Notes under the pieces: generated by a model
Seen by the model: only the letters and a program-made list of their open reading frames with translations
Database searches by the model: none
Told to the model about the DNA's origin: nothing
In this document: piece after piece, positions 45,934 to 55,628 of the stretch
How the letters are laid out: every line of letters starts with the position of its first letter
Position numbering within the stretch: the first letter of the stretch is position 1
NCBI RefSeq assembly: GCF_000430845.1
Contig: NZ_AUMU01000015.1
Span: 55,067 to 119,066 of the forward strand
Source: Chryseobacterium gregarium DSM 19109
GTDB taxonomy: Bacteria > Bacteroidota > Bacteroidia > Flavobacteriales > Weeksellaceae
Reading direction: 5' to 3'
DNA: 64,000 bases
Translations under genes and position numbers: made by a program

Positions 45934-48900
45934 TTATTCCTCAAGTCTTACATCAAGTCCAAGTCCTTGTAACTCGTGAAGTAATACGTTGAAAGATTCA
46001 GGAATACCAGGTTCCGGCATCGATTCACCTTTCGCAATGGCTTCATAAGTTTTTGCTCTACCAATTACGTCATCAGATTTCACAGTCAGGATTTCTCTCA
46101 GGATATTGGATGCTCCGAATGCTTCAAGAGCCCAAACCTCCATCTCTCCGAATCTCTGGCCTCCGAACTGAGCTTTACCTCCTAAAGGCTGCTGGGTAAT
46201 CAATGAGTAAGGTCCGATAGAACGGGCGTGCATTTTATCATCAACCATGTGTCCTAATTTCAGCATGTAGATAATCCCTACGGTTGCTGCCTGTGTAAAT
46301 CTTTCTCCGGTACCTCCGTCATAAAGATACGTGTGACCGAATTTAGGAAGGCCTGCCTTTTCTGTGTACTCAGTGATCTGATCAAGAGTAGCCCCGTCAA
46401 AGATCGGCGTAGCGAACTTCATTCCTAATTTCTGACCGGCCCATCCAAGAACCGTTTCATAGATCTGTCCGATGTTCATACGGGAAGGTACCCCAAGCGG
46501 GTTCAATACGATGTCTACTGGTGTTCCGTCTTCCAGGAATGGCATATCTTCTTCACGAACGATTCTCGAAACAATCCCTTTGTTACCGTGACGTCCTGCC
46601 ATTTTATCCCCTACATTCAGCTTACGCTTCTTAGCAATATACACTTTAGCCAGCTTCATAATCCCTGCAGGCAGCTCATCCCCGATAGAAATTGCGAATT
46701 TCTCACGGTTTTTAACTCCCTGGATATCGTTGAATTTGATTTTATAATTGTGAATCAACTGCTTGATCAATTCATTCTTATCATTATCAACCGTCCAGTC
46801 TGCACCGCTTACGTTAACGTAATCTTCAACTGATGTCAATAATTTGTGAGTAAATTTAATTCCTTTACCGATAATTTCTTCATCAAGGTCATTTTTCACA
46901 CCCTGAGAAGTTTTGCCGCTAACCAGCGTATTCAGTTTCTCAATTAAAGTATTTCTCAGTTCGTCAAACTTAGCTTTATAGGTATTTTCAATCTCTTCAA
47001 GCTTAAGTTTTTCTTCGCTTCTTTTCTTTTTATCCTTAATATTTCTTGAGAATAATTTTTTATTGATCACCACCCCTCTTAATGAAGAGTCGGCTTTCAA
47101 TGAAGCATCTTTTACATCACCTGCCTTGTCTCCGAAGATCGCTCTCAAAAGCTTTTCTTCAGGAGTAGGATCAGATTCACCTTTCGGCGTGATCTTACCG
47201 ATCATGATATCACCAGGCTTCACTTCAGCACCGATTCGGATCATTCCGTTCTCATCAAGATCTTTGGTTGCTTCTTCAGAAACGTTAGGAATATCAGCGG
47301 TCAGTTCTTCCATACCTAATTTGGTATCACGAACTTCAAGAGAATATTCATCTACATGGATGGAAGTAAACCAGTCTTCACGAACAACTTTTTCATTGAT
47401 TACGATCGCATCCTCGAAGTTGTATCCCTTCCAAGGCATGAACGCAACCACTAAGTTTCTTCCTAAAGCCAATTCTCCTTTTTCAGTAGCGTAACCGTCA
47501 CAAAGAACCTGTCCTTTTTCCACTGTATCGCCTACTCTTACGTTTGGTCTCAGGGTAATGGTTGTACTCTGGTTGGTTTTTCTGAACTTGGTCAGTTTAT
47601 AAGTTTTAGTAGCAGACTCGAACTGTACCAGATCTTCGTCTTCACTTCTTTCATATTTAATAATGATCTTATCTGCATCTACATATTCTACCGTACCGGT
47701 ACCTTCAGCATTGATCAAAATTCTTGAATCTCTTGCTACCTGCTGCTCAAGCCCTGTACCTACAATCGGAGCCTGCGGCTTCAATAAAGGAACTGCCTGA
47801 CGCATCATGTTGGACCCCATCAATGCACGGTTCGCATCATCATGTTCCAGAAATGGAATCAATGAAGCGGAAATACCGGAAATCTGGTTAGGGGCCACGT
47901 CGATAAGGTTTACCTGAGAAGGCTCCACTACCGGATAGTCACCATCCAATCTTGCAATAATCCTGTCTGTCAAGAATTCACCGTTGTCGGTCAACTCAAC
48001 GTTTGCCTGAGCAATTACTTTGTCTTCTTCGTCCTCCGCATTCAGGTAGATAGGATCCGCGTTAAGATCGATCTTGCTATCAGCTACTTTTCTGTACGGT
48101 GTTTCGATGAAACCAAGCCTGTTGATTTTGGCATAAATACCCAAAGATGAAATCAAACCGATGTTTGGTCCTTCCGGAGTTTCAATCGGACAGATTCTTC
48201 CGTAGTGGGTATGGTGAACGTCACGAACCTCGAAACCTGCTCTTTCTCTTGATAAACCACCAGGCCCTAGTGCAGAAAGTCTACGCTTGTGCGTGATTTC
48301 CGAAAGCGGGTTGGTCTGGTCCATAAACTGAGAAAGCTGGTTGGTCCCGAAGAACGAGTTGATGACGGATGTCAGCGTTTTAGCATTAACAAGGTCAAGC
48401 GGGGTAAAGATTTCATTATCTCTAACGTTCATCCTTTCCTTGATTGTTCTTGCAATTCTCGAAAGACCTACACCGAACTGTCCTGCCAACTGCTCACCAA
48501 CCGTTTTAATTCTTCTATTAGATAAGTGGTCAATATCATCAACCTCCGCTTTAGAGTTTACCAATTCAATCAGGTGTCTTACGATTGCAATGATATCTTC
48601 TTTGGTAAGAACTTCAGTGGTAGTCGGGATATTAAGACCTAACTTTTTGTTCAGCCTGTAACGTCCAACTTCACCTAATGAATACCTCTGCTCAGAGAAG
48701 AATAATTTTTCAATGATTCCTCTTGCCGTTTCCTCATCGGGCGGATCTGCATTTCTTAACTGACGGTAAATATATTCTACCGCTTCTTTTTCAGAGTTAG
48801 TAGGGTCTTTCTGTAATGTGTTCTGGATAATAGAGAACTCGTTGCTGTTTTCTTTGTGAATCAGGATTGATTTCACACCGGCATCAAGGATAAGATCCAA

Positions 48901-49755
48901 GTGTTCTTTTTCAAGAATCGTTTCTCTGTCCAGGATGATTTCATTTCTTTCAATGGAAACGACTTCACCTGTATCTTCATCTACAAAATCTTCGAACCAA
49001 GTGTTCAAAACTCTCGCAGCCAATGTTCTTCCTTCTACTTTTTTAAGGGCAGCTTTAGAAACTTTCACTTCTTCAGCAAGGTCAAAGATCTGAAGGATAT
49101 CCTTATCAGATTCGAAACCGATGGCTCTTAAAAGAGTGGTTAACGGTAACTTTTTCTTACGGTCGATATACGCGTACATCACGCTGTTGATATCGGTTGT
49201 AAATTCCATCCAAGATCCTTTGAAAGGGATAATTCTTGAATAGTACAGCTTGGTTCCGTTAGCGTGGTACGTCTGTCCGAAGAATACACCGGGTGAACGG
49301 TGAAGCTGCGTAACAATAACTCTTTCAGCACCGTTGATGATGAAAGATCCGCTAGGCGTCATATAAGGAACCGGGCCTAAATATACATCCTGAACCACAG
49401 TCTGGAAATCCTCGTGTTCAGGGTCTGTACAATACAATTTAAGTCTTGCTTTCAGAGGAACGGAATACGTCAGTCCTCTTTCCACACACTCATCAATTGA
49501 ATAACGTGGAGAATCTACCAGATAATCCAGGAATTCCAATACAAATTGGTTTCTGGAGTCTGTAATAGGGAAATTTTCCTGGAAAGTCTTGTAAAGACCT
49601 TCATCCGTTCTGTCTTCAGGAAGCGTATCCAGCTGAAAAAACTCTCTGAAAGACTCGATCTGGATATCCAGGAAGTCAGGAGTGATGATTTTTCCTTTTG
49701 CTGAAGAGAAATTAATTCTCGACGTTCCCTTAGTTGTTGCTGTTGTTTTACTCAT
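45934..49755 (-). CDS. rpoB: RNA polymerase subunit beta
   Basis: The 1273-residue beta subunit, which binds rifampicin. The rif region is [20 protein letters not shown] and [31 protein letters not shown] and the C-terminal [20 protein letters not shown] are present. Upstream is a long (about 600 bases) spacer after rplL. Confidence 0.99.
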   Translation of the reverse strand: MSKTTATTKGTSRINFSSAKGKIITPDFLDIQIESFREFFQLDTLPEDRTDEGLYKTFQENFPITDSRNQFVLEFLDYLVDSPRYSIDECVERGLTYSVPLKARLKLYCTDPEHEDFQTVVQDVYLGPVPYMTPSGSFIINGAERVIVTQLHRSPGVFFGQTYHANGTKLYYSRIIPFKGSWMEFTTDINSVMYAYIDRKKKLPLTTLLRAIGFESDKDILQIFDLAEEVKVSKAALKKVEGRTLAARVLNTWFEDFVDEDTGEVVSIERNEIILDRETILEKEHLDLILDAGVKSILIHKENSNEFSIIQNTLQKDPTNSEKEAVEYIYRQLRNADPPDEETARGIIEKLFFSEQRYSLGEVGRYRLNKKLGLNIPTTTEVLTKEDIIAIVRHLIELVNSKAEVDDIDHLSNRRIKTVGEQLAGQFGVGLSRIARTIKERMNVRDNEIFTPLDLVNAKTLTSVINSFFGTNQLSQFMDQTNPLSEITHKRRLSALGPGGLSRERAGFEVRDVHHTHYGRICPIETPEGPNIGLISSLGIYAKINRLGFIETPYRKVADSKIDLNADPIYLNAEDEEDKVIAQANVELTDNGEFLTDRIIARLDGDYPVVEPSQVNLIDVAPNQISGISASLIPFLEHDDANRALMGSNMMRQAVPLLKPQAPIVGTGLEQQVARDSRILINAEGTGTVEYVDADKIIIKYERSEDEDLVQFESATKTYKLTKFRKTNQSTTITLRPNVRVGDTVEKGQVLCDGYATEKGELALGRNLVVAFMPWKGYNFEDAIVINEKVVREDWFTSIHVDEYSLEVRDTKLGMEELTADIPNVSEEATKDLDENGMIRIGAEVKPGDIMIGKITPKGESDPTPEEKLLRAIFGDKAGDVKDASLKADSSLRGVVINKKLFSRNIKDKKKRSEEKLKLEEIENTYKAKFDELRNTLIEKLNTLVSGKTSQGVKNDLDEEIIGKGIKFTHKLLTSVEDYVNVSGADWTVDNDKNELIKQLIHNYKIKFNDIQGVKNREKFAISIGDELPAGIMKLAKVYIAKKRKLNVGDKMAGRHGNKGIVSRIVREEDMPFLEDGTPVDIVLNPLGVPSRMNIGQIYETVLGWAGQKLGMKFATPIFDGATLDQITEYTEKAGLPKFGHTYLYDGGTGERFTQAATVGIIYMLKLGHMVDDKMHARSIGPYSLITQQPLGGKAQFGGQRFGEMEVWALEAFGASNILREILTVKSDDVIGRAKTYEAIAKGESMPEPGIPESFNVLLHELQGLGLDVRLEE

Positions 49756-50359
49756 AAAACTTTTAAGAAAGGGTTAAAAAATATTTTGATTTACAAAAAA
49801 TATCAGAAAAGGACCAGAGACAAGGTAAAAAGTAAAAAGGTAAAAGTGTTTTTGGCGCTCACGAAGGCCTTCAGATCTTTAACTTTGTACTTGGTTCTTT
49901 CTAACTGCAACGCTGGTATATCTTTTCACAGCGTAATGCAAAATATTTTTATTACTTTTGACAGGACCTGCAATAATATCCATAAACACGAAATCCCTTT
50001 CACTTATATGAAAGAGCTGGGATTCAATATTTTATAGATGTATGTACAATGATTCGCGCCAAAAGAGAGGCAAAGATACAACAATTCTTATGAAATAACA
50101 AATAAACTGTTTCATAATGAATCAGTTAAGACTTGAATGAATATAAACTGTCTGTATCCTTAGCCCCAATAGAAGCGGCTAACCCGCAGCAGCAGGGCCT
50201 CAGGAGAGCGCGAGTAGTAAAAGCGGATAGCGGGATAAAGCTCCAAATAAATATCCAGGATTAAATATTTCTCCTGAAGAGAGCAATAACAGAAATTTTA
50301 AACAACAAAAAGCCCGGACATGAATGTCCGGGCTTATATTTTGAGGTAAAAAACCAGAA
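49756..50359. other. rplL-rpoB spacer: structured GC-rich element and rplL terminator
   Basis: No convincing gene; the open frame at 49786-50037 looks like chance in repeat-like sequence. 50156-50260 is clearly richer in GC than its surroundings and holds related blocks (AGAAGCGGCTAACCCGC, AGCGGATAGCGGGAT, then AAAGCTCC). From memory similar intergenic blocks with TAGCCCC and GCGGGA are dispersed in Flavobacteriia. A terminator lies at 50302-50335. Confidence 0.65.
50302..50335 (-). terminator. terminator after rplL
   Basis: AAGCCCGGACA (50310-50320) pairs with TGTCCGGGCTT (50325-50335), T-rich tail on the minus strand. Confidence 0.85.
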
Positions 50360-50728
50360 TTATTTCAATTCTACTTCAGCACCAGCTTCTTCTAATTGCT
50401 TTTTAAGCGCTTCAGCTTCGTCTTTAGAGATACCTGTTTTGATTGCAGCCGGAGCTCCATCTACGATATCTTTAGCTTCTTTAAGACCAGCACCAGTTAA
50501 ATCTTTTACCAATTTAACGATTGCCAATTTAGAAGCACCTGCAGCTTTAAGAATTACGTCGAATTCAGTTTTTTCTTCTACAGCTTCTCCTGCACCAGGA
50601 CCAGCCATAACAACTGCAGCAGCAGCCGGCTCAATTCCGTACTCGTCCTTAAGGATAGCAGCTAATTCGTTTACGTCTTTTACGGTTAAGTTTACTAGCG
50701 TTTCAGCTAAATTTTTTAAATCTGACAT
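50360..50728 (-). CDS. rplL: ribosomal protein L7/L12
   Basis: A 122-residue stalk protein. The N-terminal dimer helix, Ala-rich hinge and the C-terminal domain ([13 protein letters not shown], then [18 protein letters not shown]) are present. L10 lies just upstream. Confidence 0.98.
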   Translation of the reverse strand: MSDLKNLAETLVNLTVKDVNELAAILKDEYGIEPAAAAVVMAGPGAGEAVEEKTEFDVILKAAGASKLAIVKLVKDLTGAGLKEAKDIVDGAPAAIKTGISKDEAEALKKQLEEAGAEVELK

Positions 50729-50774
50729 TGTTGTAATGTTTTTGTTGATTATTTATTTAATTCTTTGAGTATAA

Positions 50775-51362
50775 TTATTCAGCAGCCGGAGTTTCTTCGG
50801 TGCTTTCTGCAGATGCTTCAGGAGCGTCAGCAGTTTTTTCTTCTTCAGCAGGAGCCGCTTCTTCAGCGTTTGCTTCTGCAGATTCAGATTTGTTTTGAAG
50901 AGCAGAAACCACTCTCTGGATTGGAGACTGAAGCAATCCGATGATTTCACCGATCATTTCTTCTCTTGATTTAATGCTTACTAAAGCATCAAGATTGTTG
51001 TCACCAACATAGAAAGTTTCCTGTACAAAAGCAGACTTCAACGCCGGCTTCTCTTCTTTCTTTCTGAAGTCTTTGATTAATTTTGCAGGAGCGTTAGCCG
51101 TTTCAGCAATCATTAATGCAGAATTCCCTTTGAAAGTTTCGAACATTTCAGAGTAATCTACTCCTTCAATCTGCTCCATTGCTTTTTGCAAAAGTGTATT
51201 TTTTACAACTTTTACTTTAATATTCTGTTTGAAAGCCTGTCTTCTGAAATCTGAAGATTTAGCAGCGTTCAAACCGTCTAGATCAGCTACATAAACTACT
51301 TTAGCATCCTGAAGCAAATCTTTGATCTCTTGTATTGCTACAACTTTTTGGTCTTTTGTCAT
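50775..51362 (-). CDS. rplJ: ribosomal protein L10
   Basis: A 195-residue stalk base protein. The start MTKDQKVVAIQEIKDLLQDA and the region VVKNTLLQKAM are typical. The C-terminal 30 residues form an Ala/Glu-rich extension, which is longer than in E. coli L10 (165). Confidence 0.97.
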   Translation of the reverse strand: MTKDQKVVAIQEIKDLLQDAKVVYVADLDGLNAAKSSDFRRQAFKQNIKVKVVKNTLLQKAMEQIEGVDYSEMFETFKGNSALMIAETANAPAKLIKDFRKKEEKPALKSAFVQETFYVGDNNLDALVSIKSREEMIGEIIGLLQSPIQRVVSALQNKSESAEANAEEAAPAEEEKTADAPEASAESTEETPAAE

Positions 51363-51379
51363 TGTCTTAAGGATTATAA

Positions 51380-52072
51380 TTAGTTAACAGCTTTAGTATC
51401 AATTGCAATACCCGGGCTCATGGTAGAAGACAGATAAATGCTCTTCACATAAACACCTTTAGCAGCAGTCGGTTTCATCTTGATCAATGTAGAAATCAAT
51501 TCCTGAGCATTTTCTCTGATCTTGGCAGCATCGAAAGATACTTTACCGATACCAGCGTGGATAATACCGTATTTGTCTACTTTGAAATCAATTTTACCTG
51601 CTTTTACTTCAGTTACCGCTTTACCGATTTCCATCGTTACAGTACCGGATTTCGGGTTAGGCATCAAACCTCTTGGTCCTAAAACTCTACCCAAAGGTCC
51701 TAATTTACCCATAACAGCCGGCATAGTAACGATAACGTCAACATCTGTCCAGCCTTCTTTTATTTTTTGTAAATATTCGTCAAGACCTACATAATCAGCA
51801 CCAGCTTCTCTCGCTTCTGCTTCTTTATCCGGTGTTACCAAAGCCAAAACTTTGATATCTTTACCGGTACCGTGAGGAAGAGATACAACACCTCTTACCA
51901 TTTGGTTAGCTTTTCTAGGGTCTACTCCTAATCGTACAGCGATATCTACAGAAGCATCAAACTTTGCCGTGTTCACTTCTTTTACAAGAGCTGAACCTTC
52001 CTCAAGGTTATAGATTCTTCCTTTTTCTACTTTGCTTAAAGCTTCCTTTTGCTTTTTAGTTAATTTTGCCAT
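51380..52072 (-). CDS. rplA: ribosomal protein L1
   Basis: A 230-residue protein. Landmarks: [48 protein letters not shown] and GTVT. It lies between L11 and L10 in the usual order and would be able to repress its own operon. Confidence 0.98.
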   Translation of the reverse strand: MAKLTKKQKEALSKVEKGRIYNLEEGSALVKEVNTAKFDASVDIAVRLGVDPRKANQMVRGVVSLPHGTGKDIKVLALVTPDKEAEAREAGADYVGLDEYLQKIKEGWTDVDVIVTMPAVMGKLGPLGRVLGPRGLMPNPKSGTVTMEIGKAVTEVKAGKIDFKVDKYGIIHAGIGKVSFDAAKIRENAQELISTLIKMKPTAAKGVYVKSIYLSSTMSPGIAIDTKAVN

Positions 52073-52083
52073 TTCAATAAGTT

Positions 52084-52527
52084 TTAAGCGTTAGTTGGTT
52101 TAGTTCCTGTTACTCTTAATCCCATAGATCTTGCAGTACCTGCTACCATAGAAATAGCTGAATCCATTGTGAAGCAGTTAAGGTCTCCCATTTTATCTTC
52201 AGCAATCTTTTTTACCTGATCCCAAGATACGGCACCTACTTTGTTTCTGTTTGGTTCACCGGAACCTCCTTTGATTTTAGCCGCATCCATTAACTGGATC
52301 GCTGCAGGTGGAGTTTTAATTACGAATTCAAAAGATTTGTCTTCGTATACTGTAATTACTACAGGTAAAACTTGCCCTGGCTTATCTTGGGTTCTTCCGT
52401 TAAATTGCTTACAAAACTCCATGATGTTCACACCTGCAGAACCCAATGCTGGACCTACCGGTGGAGAAGGGTTAGCTGCGCCACCTTTCACCTGAAGTTT
52501 TACCATTTTAAAGACTTTTTTAGCCAT
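52084..52527 (-). CDS. rplK: ribosomal protein L11
   Basis: A 147-residue protein of the GTPase centre. [30 protein letters not shown] and [11 protein letters not shown] are present. First gene of the rplK-rpoC string; a promoter lies about 100 bases upstream. Confidence 0.98.
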   Translation of the reverse strand: MAKKVFKMVKLQVKGGAANPSPPVGPALGSAGVNIMEFCKQFNGRTQDKPGQVLPVVITVYEDKSFEFVIKTPPAAIQLMDAAKIKGGSGEPNRNKVGAVSWDQVKKIAEDKMGDLNCFTMDSAISMVAGTARSMGLRVTGTKPTNA

Positions 52528-52624
52528 TTTTTATTTTTTAAATTTGAATAATTAATGAGTTTGGAAGCATTATTATTCAGCAGGTTACCCATTCTCACAT
52601 TAGGTAAACCTACTTTTCGGACTG

Positions 52625-52654
52625 CAAAAGTATAAAATATTTTTGAAATAGCAA
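52625..52654 (-). promoter_or_regulatory. promoter of the rplK-rpoC string
   Basis: Minus strand TTG (52654-52652), 19 bases, TACTTTTG (52632-52625): a full match to the Bacteroidetes -33/-7 consensus. Confidence 0.7.
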
Positions 52655-52901
52655 ACATTTATTGATGAAATACTTGCGTAAAAGTCGAATATTCAATTTA
52701 CTACTAAAAATTCACTTGTTTTGAACAAGTTTGATGTCTTTTGAATTATTAGATTTCAAACATCAGCCGTTAACTAAGTCATATATACTATCCGTCTGCT
52801 AACAAGTTTAAATTCACAATAATATTTAATATGTGAGGTTTTATATATGTATGAAATTGATATATTTATATTGCCGCCTAAGACAGAAATATATTTCATA
52901 T

Positions 52902-52933
52902 AAAAATACCGCTCATTTCTGAACGGTATTTTT
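52902..52933 (-). terminator. terminator after nusG
   Basis: AAAAATACCG pairs with CGGTATTTTT around a short internal loop; minus-strand T tail. Confidence 0.75.
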
Positions 52934-52954
52934 ATTTATTTTATCTGAAAAGCA

Positions 52955-53497
52955 CTACACTTTTTCTACCTGCATATAGCTCAATTCCATCGGAGTTTTT
53001 CTTCCGAAGATCAAAACAGAAACTTCGATTTTCTTTTTATCCTCAAGGATTTTTTCCACGGTTCCGTTGAATCCGTTGAACGGTCCGTCAATTACCTTGA
53101 CGTTTTCACCCACGATATACGGGATTTCAACATCGCTGGCAAATTCCGAAAGCTCATCCATTCTTCCTAACATCCTGTTAACTTCAGATTTTCTCATCGG
53201 AACAGGATCTCCTCCTTTCGTTAAACTCAAGAAAGAAATAACACCGGGAATATTTTTGATCGCGTGAGGAATTTCCCCCATCAAATCTGCTTCTATCATT
53301 AAGTATCCAGGGTAGTAAGGCCTTTCTTTAGGAACCTTTTTACCGTTCCTGATCTGAATTACCTTTTCCATAGGAATAACCACCTGAGTAACATACTGCT
53401 CAAACCCTAAACGCTTGATCTCTGTCTCAATATAGTTCTTCACTTTATTTTCCTGTCCGCTGATTGCTTTCAGCACATACCATTTCAATTCGCTCAT
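52955..53497 (-). CDS. nusG: transcription factor NusG
   Basis: A 180-residue elongation factor. The NGN domain includes WYVLKAISGQENKVKNYIE and PYYPGYLMIEADLM. The KOW part follows with GPFNGFNGTVEKIL. It binds RNA polymerase and couples it with the ribosome. secE is 20 bases upstream. Confidence 0.97.
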   Translation of the reverse strand: MSELKWYVLKAISGQENKVKNYIETEIKRLGFEQYVTQVVIPMEKVIQIRNGKKVPKERPYYPGYLMIEADLMGEIPHAIKNIPGVISFLSLTKGGDPVPMRKSEVNRMLGRMDELSEFASDVEIPYIVGENVKVIDGPFNGFNGTVEKILEDKKKIEVSVLIFGRKTPMELSYMQVEKV

Positions 53498-53517
53498 TGT
53501 GGGAAAATACTTTATTA

Positions 53518-53724
53518 TTAATTGAATACGTTGATAAGCATTCCTATGATGTTGCTGACTGCTTTGGAAAACAATTCGTCAACCCCAAAAGTAAATAATG
53601 CCAGAATTACTGTTGCAATCGTTACTACGATCGTAGAAGACTGCAGATCAGACCATTTCGGCCATTCAACTTTATGTCTGAATTCGTTATAAGAACCTTT
53701 TAAAAAATCGATTAATGAACTCAT
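53518..53724 (-). CDS. secE: preprotein translocase subunit SecE
   Basis: A 68-residue one-helix subunit. The pattern FLKGSYNEFRHKVEWPKWSDL followed by a single membrane helix is diagnostic. The start at 53724 (MSSLID) is chosen, because a longer frame would cover the tRNA gene. Confidence 0.95.
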   Translation of the reverse strand: MSSLIDFLKGSYNEFRHKVEWPKWSDLQSSTIVVTIATVILALFTFGVDELFSKAVSNIIGMLINVFN

Positions 53725-53736
53725 AATTATTATTTG

Positions 53737-53807
53737 CACGGGCACAAGGATTCGAACCCTGATCAACGGTTTTGGAGACCGGTATCCTACCATTGGACGA
53801 TGCCCGT
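53737..53807 (-). tRNA. tRNA-Trp (CCA)
   Basis: A 71-base cloverleaf: acceptor ACGGGCA with TGCCCGT, discriminator G, anticodon CCA in the loop CTCCAAA, T-loop GTTCGAATC. CCA is not encoded. It lies between tuf and secE, the usual place. Confidence 0.97.
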
Positions 53808-53810
53808 AGT

Positions 53811-53848
53811 TAAAAAGCTTCCGTAAAGAAATTCCTTACGGAAGCTTT
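53811..53848 (-). terminator. terminator after tuf
   Basis: AAAGCTTCCGTAA (53814-53826) pairs perfectly with TTACGGAAGCTTT (53836-53848); minus-strand T tail, just before the tRNA. Confidence 0.85.
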
Positions 53849-53864
53849 ATTATTTTTAAGATGA

Positions 53865-55076
53865 TTAGTCTAAGATTTCAGTAACCTGACCTGAACCAAC
53901 TGTTCTACCTCCTTCTCTGATCGCAAATCTAAGACCTACGTTAAGAGCGATTGGCTGTAACAATTCTACAGTGATCTCTAAGTTATCACCAGGCATTACC
54001 ATTTCTACACCTTCTGGCAAGAAGATCTCACCTGTAACGTCAGTAGTTCTTACGTAGAACTGAGGACGGTATTTGTTGTGGAATGGAGTGTGACGTCCAC
54101 CTTCTTCTTTAGAAAGGATATAAACTGATGCTTTCAGTTTTTTGTGTGGCTTCACAGAGTCTTTCTTAGCGATTACCATACCTCTCTTGATGTCAGTTTT
54201 TTCAATACCTCTCAACAATAGACCTACGTTATCACCAGCTTCACCTCTGTCTAGGATTTTTCTGAACATCTCAACTCCTGTAATTGTAGAAGTTAATTTT
54301 TCATCACCCATACCAACGATATCAACAGGATCTCCTGTGTTGATGATACCAGCTTCGATTCTACCTGTTGCTACAGTACCTCTACCTGTAATAGAGAATA
54401 CATCTTCAATTGGCATCAAGAATGGCTTTTCAGTATCTCTTACCGGCTCTTCGATCCAGGTATCAACAGCATCCATTAATTCTTCAACACTCTTAAACCA
54501 CTGATCGTCAGTGTTTACCGGAGTTGCAGTAGCAGCTGTAAGCGCACCAAGTGCAGACCCCTGAATTACTGGAGAATTATCACCGTCGAAATCATAAGTA
54601 GACAATAAGTCTCTCAATTCCATTTCAACAAGTTCTAATAATTCAGCATCATCCACCATGTCAACTTTGTTCATGAAAACAACGATTCTAGGTACGTTTA
54701 CCTGACGGCAAAGTAGAATGTGTTCTCTGGTTTGAGGCATTGGTCCGTCAGTAGCAGCACACACTACGATAGCACCGTCCATCTGAGCAGCACCCGTTAC
54801 CATGTTCTTAACATAATCCGCGTGACCTGGACAGTCAACGTGAGCATAATGTCTTTTTTCAGTTTCGTACTCGATGTGAGCAGTATTGATAGTAATCCCT
54901 CTTTCTTTTTCTTCTGGAGCAGAGTCAATAGCAGAGAAATCTTTTTTCTCAGCAAGACCTTTGCTCGCTAATACAGCACTGATCGCTGCAGTAAGTGTAG
55001 TTTTACCATGGTCAACGTGACCAATAGTACCAATGTTCAAGTGTGGTTTGTTACGATTAAACGTTTCCTTTGCCAT
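53865..55076 (-). CDS. tuf: elongation factor Tu
   Basis: A 403-residue GTPase that delivers aminoacyl-tRNA. GTP motifs: [27 protein letters not shown], and SALG at the end of domain 1. Between SALG and the EEP segment there are about eight more residues ([12 protein letters not shown]) than in E. coli. A promoter lies at 55119-55126. Confidence 0.98.
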   Translation of the reverse strand: MAKETFNRNKPHLNIGTIGHVDHGKTTLTAAISAVLASKGLAEKKDFSAIDSAPEEKERGITINTAHIEYETEKRHYAHVDCPGHADYVKNMVTGAAQMDGAIVVCAATDGPMPQTREHILLCRQVNVPRIVVFMNKVDMVDDAELLELVEMELRDLLSTYDFDGDNSPVIQGSALGALTAATATPVNTDDQWFKSVEELMDAVDTWIEEPVRDTEKPFLMPIEDVFSITGRGTVATGRIEAGIINTGDPVDIVGMGDEKLTSTITGVEMFRKILDRGEAGDNVGLLLRGIEKTDIKRGMVIAKKDSVKPHKKLKASVYILSKEEGGRHTPFHNKYRPQFYVRTTDVTGEIFLPEGVEMVMPGDNLEITVELLQPIALNVGLRFAIREGGRTVGSGQVTEILD

Positions 55077-55628
55077 GATGTAAATTATTTATTTATTGTT
55101 TTTCAAATTTTCGGTGTGCAAATATAATGATTTTTTAAATACTATAAACTTTTTGATAAAAAAAGTTTTAATATTCAAATCAATAGAGCACATGCCTTAT
55201 ATATCTCATGTATTGAGATTGCAAATTTACACAAATTTCTCAATTGAAAAAATCCTTGGCAGACCTTTTCCTTAAAATATAGGTTATTGTTCTGATTGTG
55301 AATATTTTGGAATCGGTAAACCGCTAAAGATCAGAATATTTCTTTTTTAAGCAATTCCCGACTTATACAATTCCCACACTAGTATCTTCCAAACTCTACC
55401 AAGCCAGTAAAAAGCTTTTGCTTTAAAATTATTATCCTATTATTTCAACAACAGAAGCCCGGAATGCGATATCACCGGGCTTCTCATATATGAATCTGTT
55501 CAGATTATTCCATTAAAATATCAGCTCAGCATTGCCTTATAAATTCCATGCTTTCCTATCTTCATGGTTGGTTTGGCAACCTTTCCAAACTGCTTTACAG
55601 GCTGATCATACGATCATGAGATCTGCTG
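55077..55628. other. AT-rich spacer between the efflux operon and tuf
   Basis: No gene. It holds the tuf promoter and, at 55453-55484, a 10-bp perfect hairpin (AGAAGCCCGG with CCGGGCTTCT) that could terminate the efflux operon, about 145 bases past its last stop. Confidence 0.6.
55119..55126 (-). promoter_or_regulatory. -7 element TATATTTG for tuf
   Basis: Consensus -7 box 43 bases upstream of the tuf start; the -33 TTG is not clear. Confidence 0.55.

Larger units (their letters stand above)
52528..52954. other. nusG-rplK spacer: promoter, leader and terminator
   Basis: AT-rich with no gene. It holds the rplK promoter (52625-52654), about 100 bases of leader with the weak repeat GGTTACC/GGTAAACC, and the nusG terminator (52902-52933). 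Confidence 0.65.

Noticed and set aside
42398..49131. Several open frames of 75-145 codons opposite rpoB and rpoC
   Set aside because: Shadows of highly conserved genes.
49786..50037. 83-codon open frame upstream of rpoB
   Set aside because: Low-complexity AAGGTAAAAAG-type start and no protein-like pattern.
53737..53793. Longer SecE reading into the tRNA
   Set aside because: The frame would overlap tRNA-Trp; the ATG at 53724 gives normal SecE.
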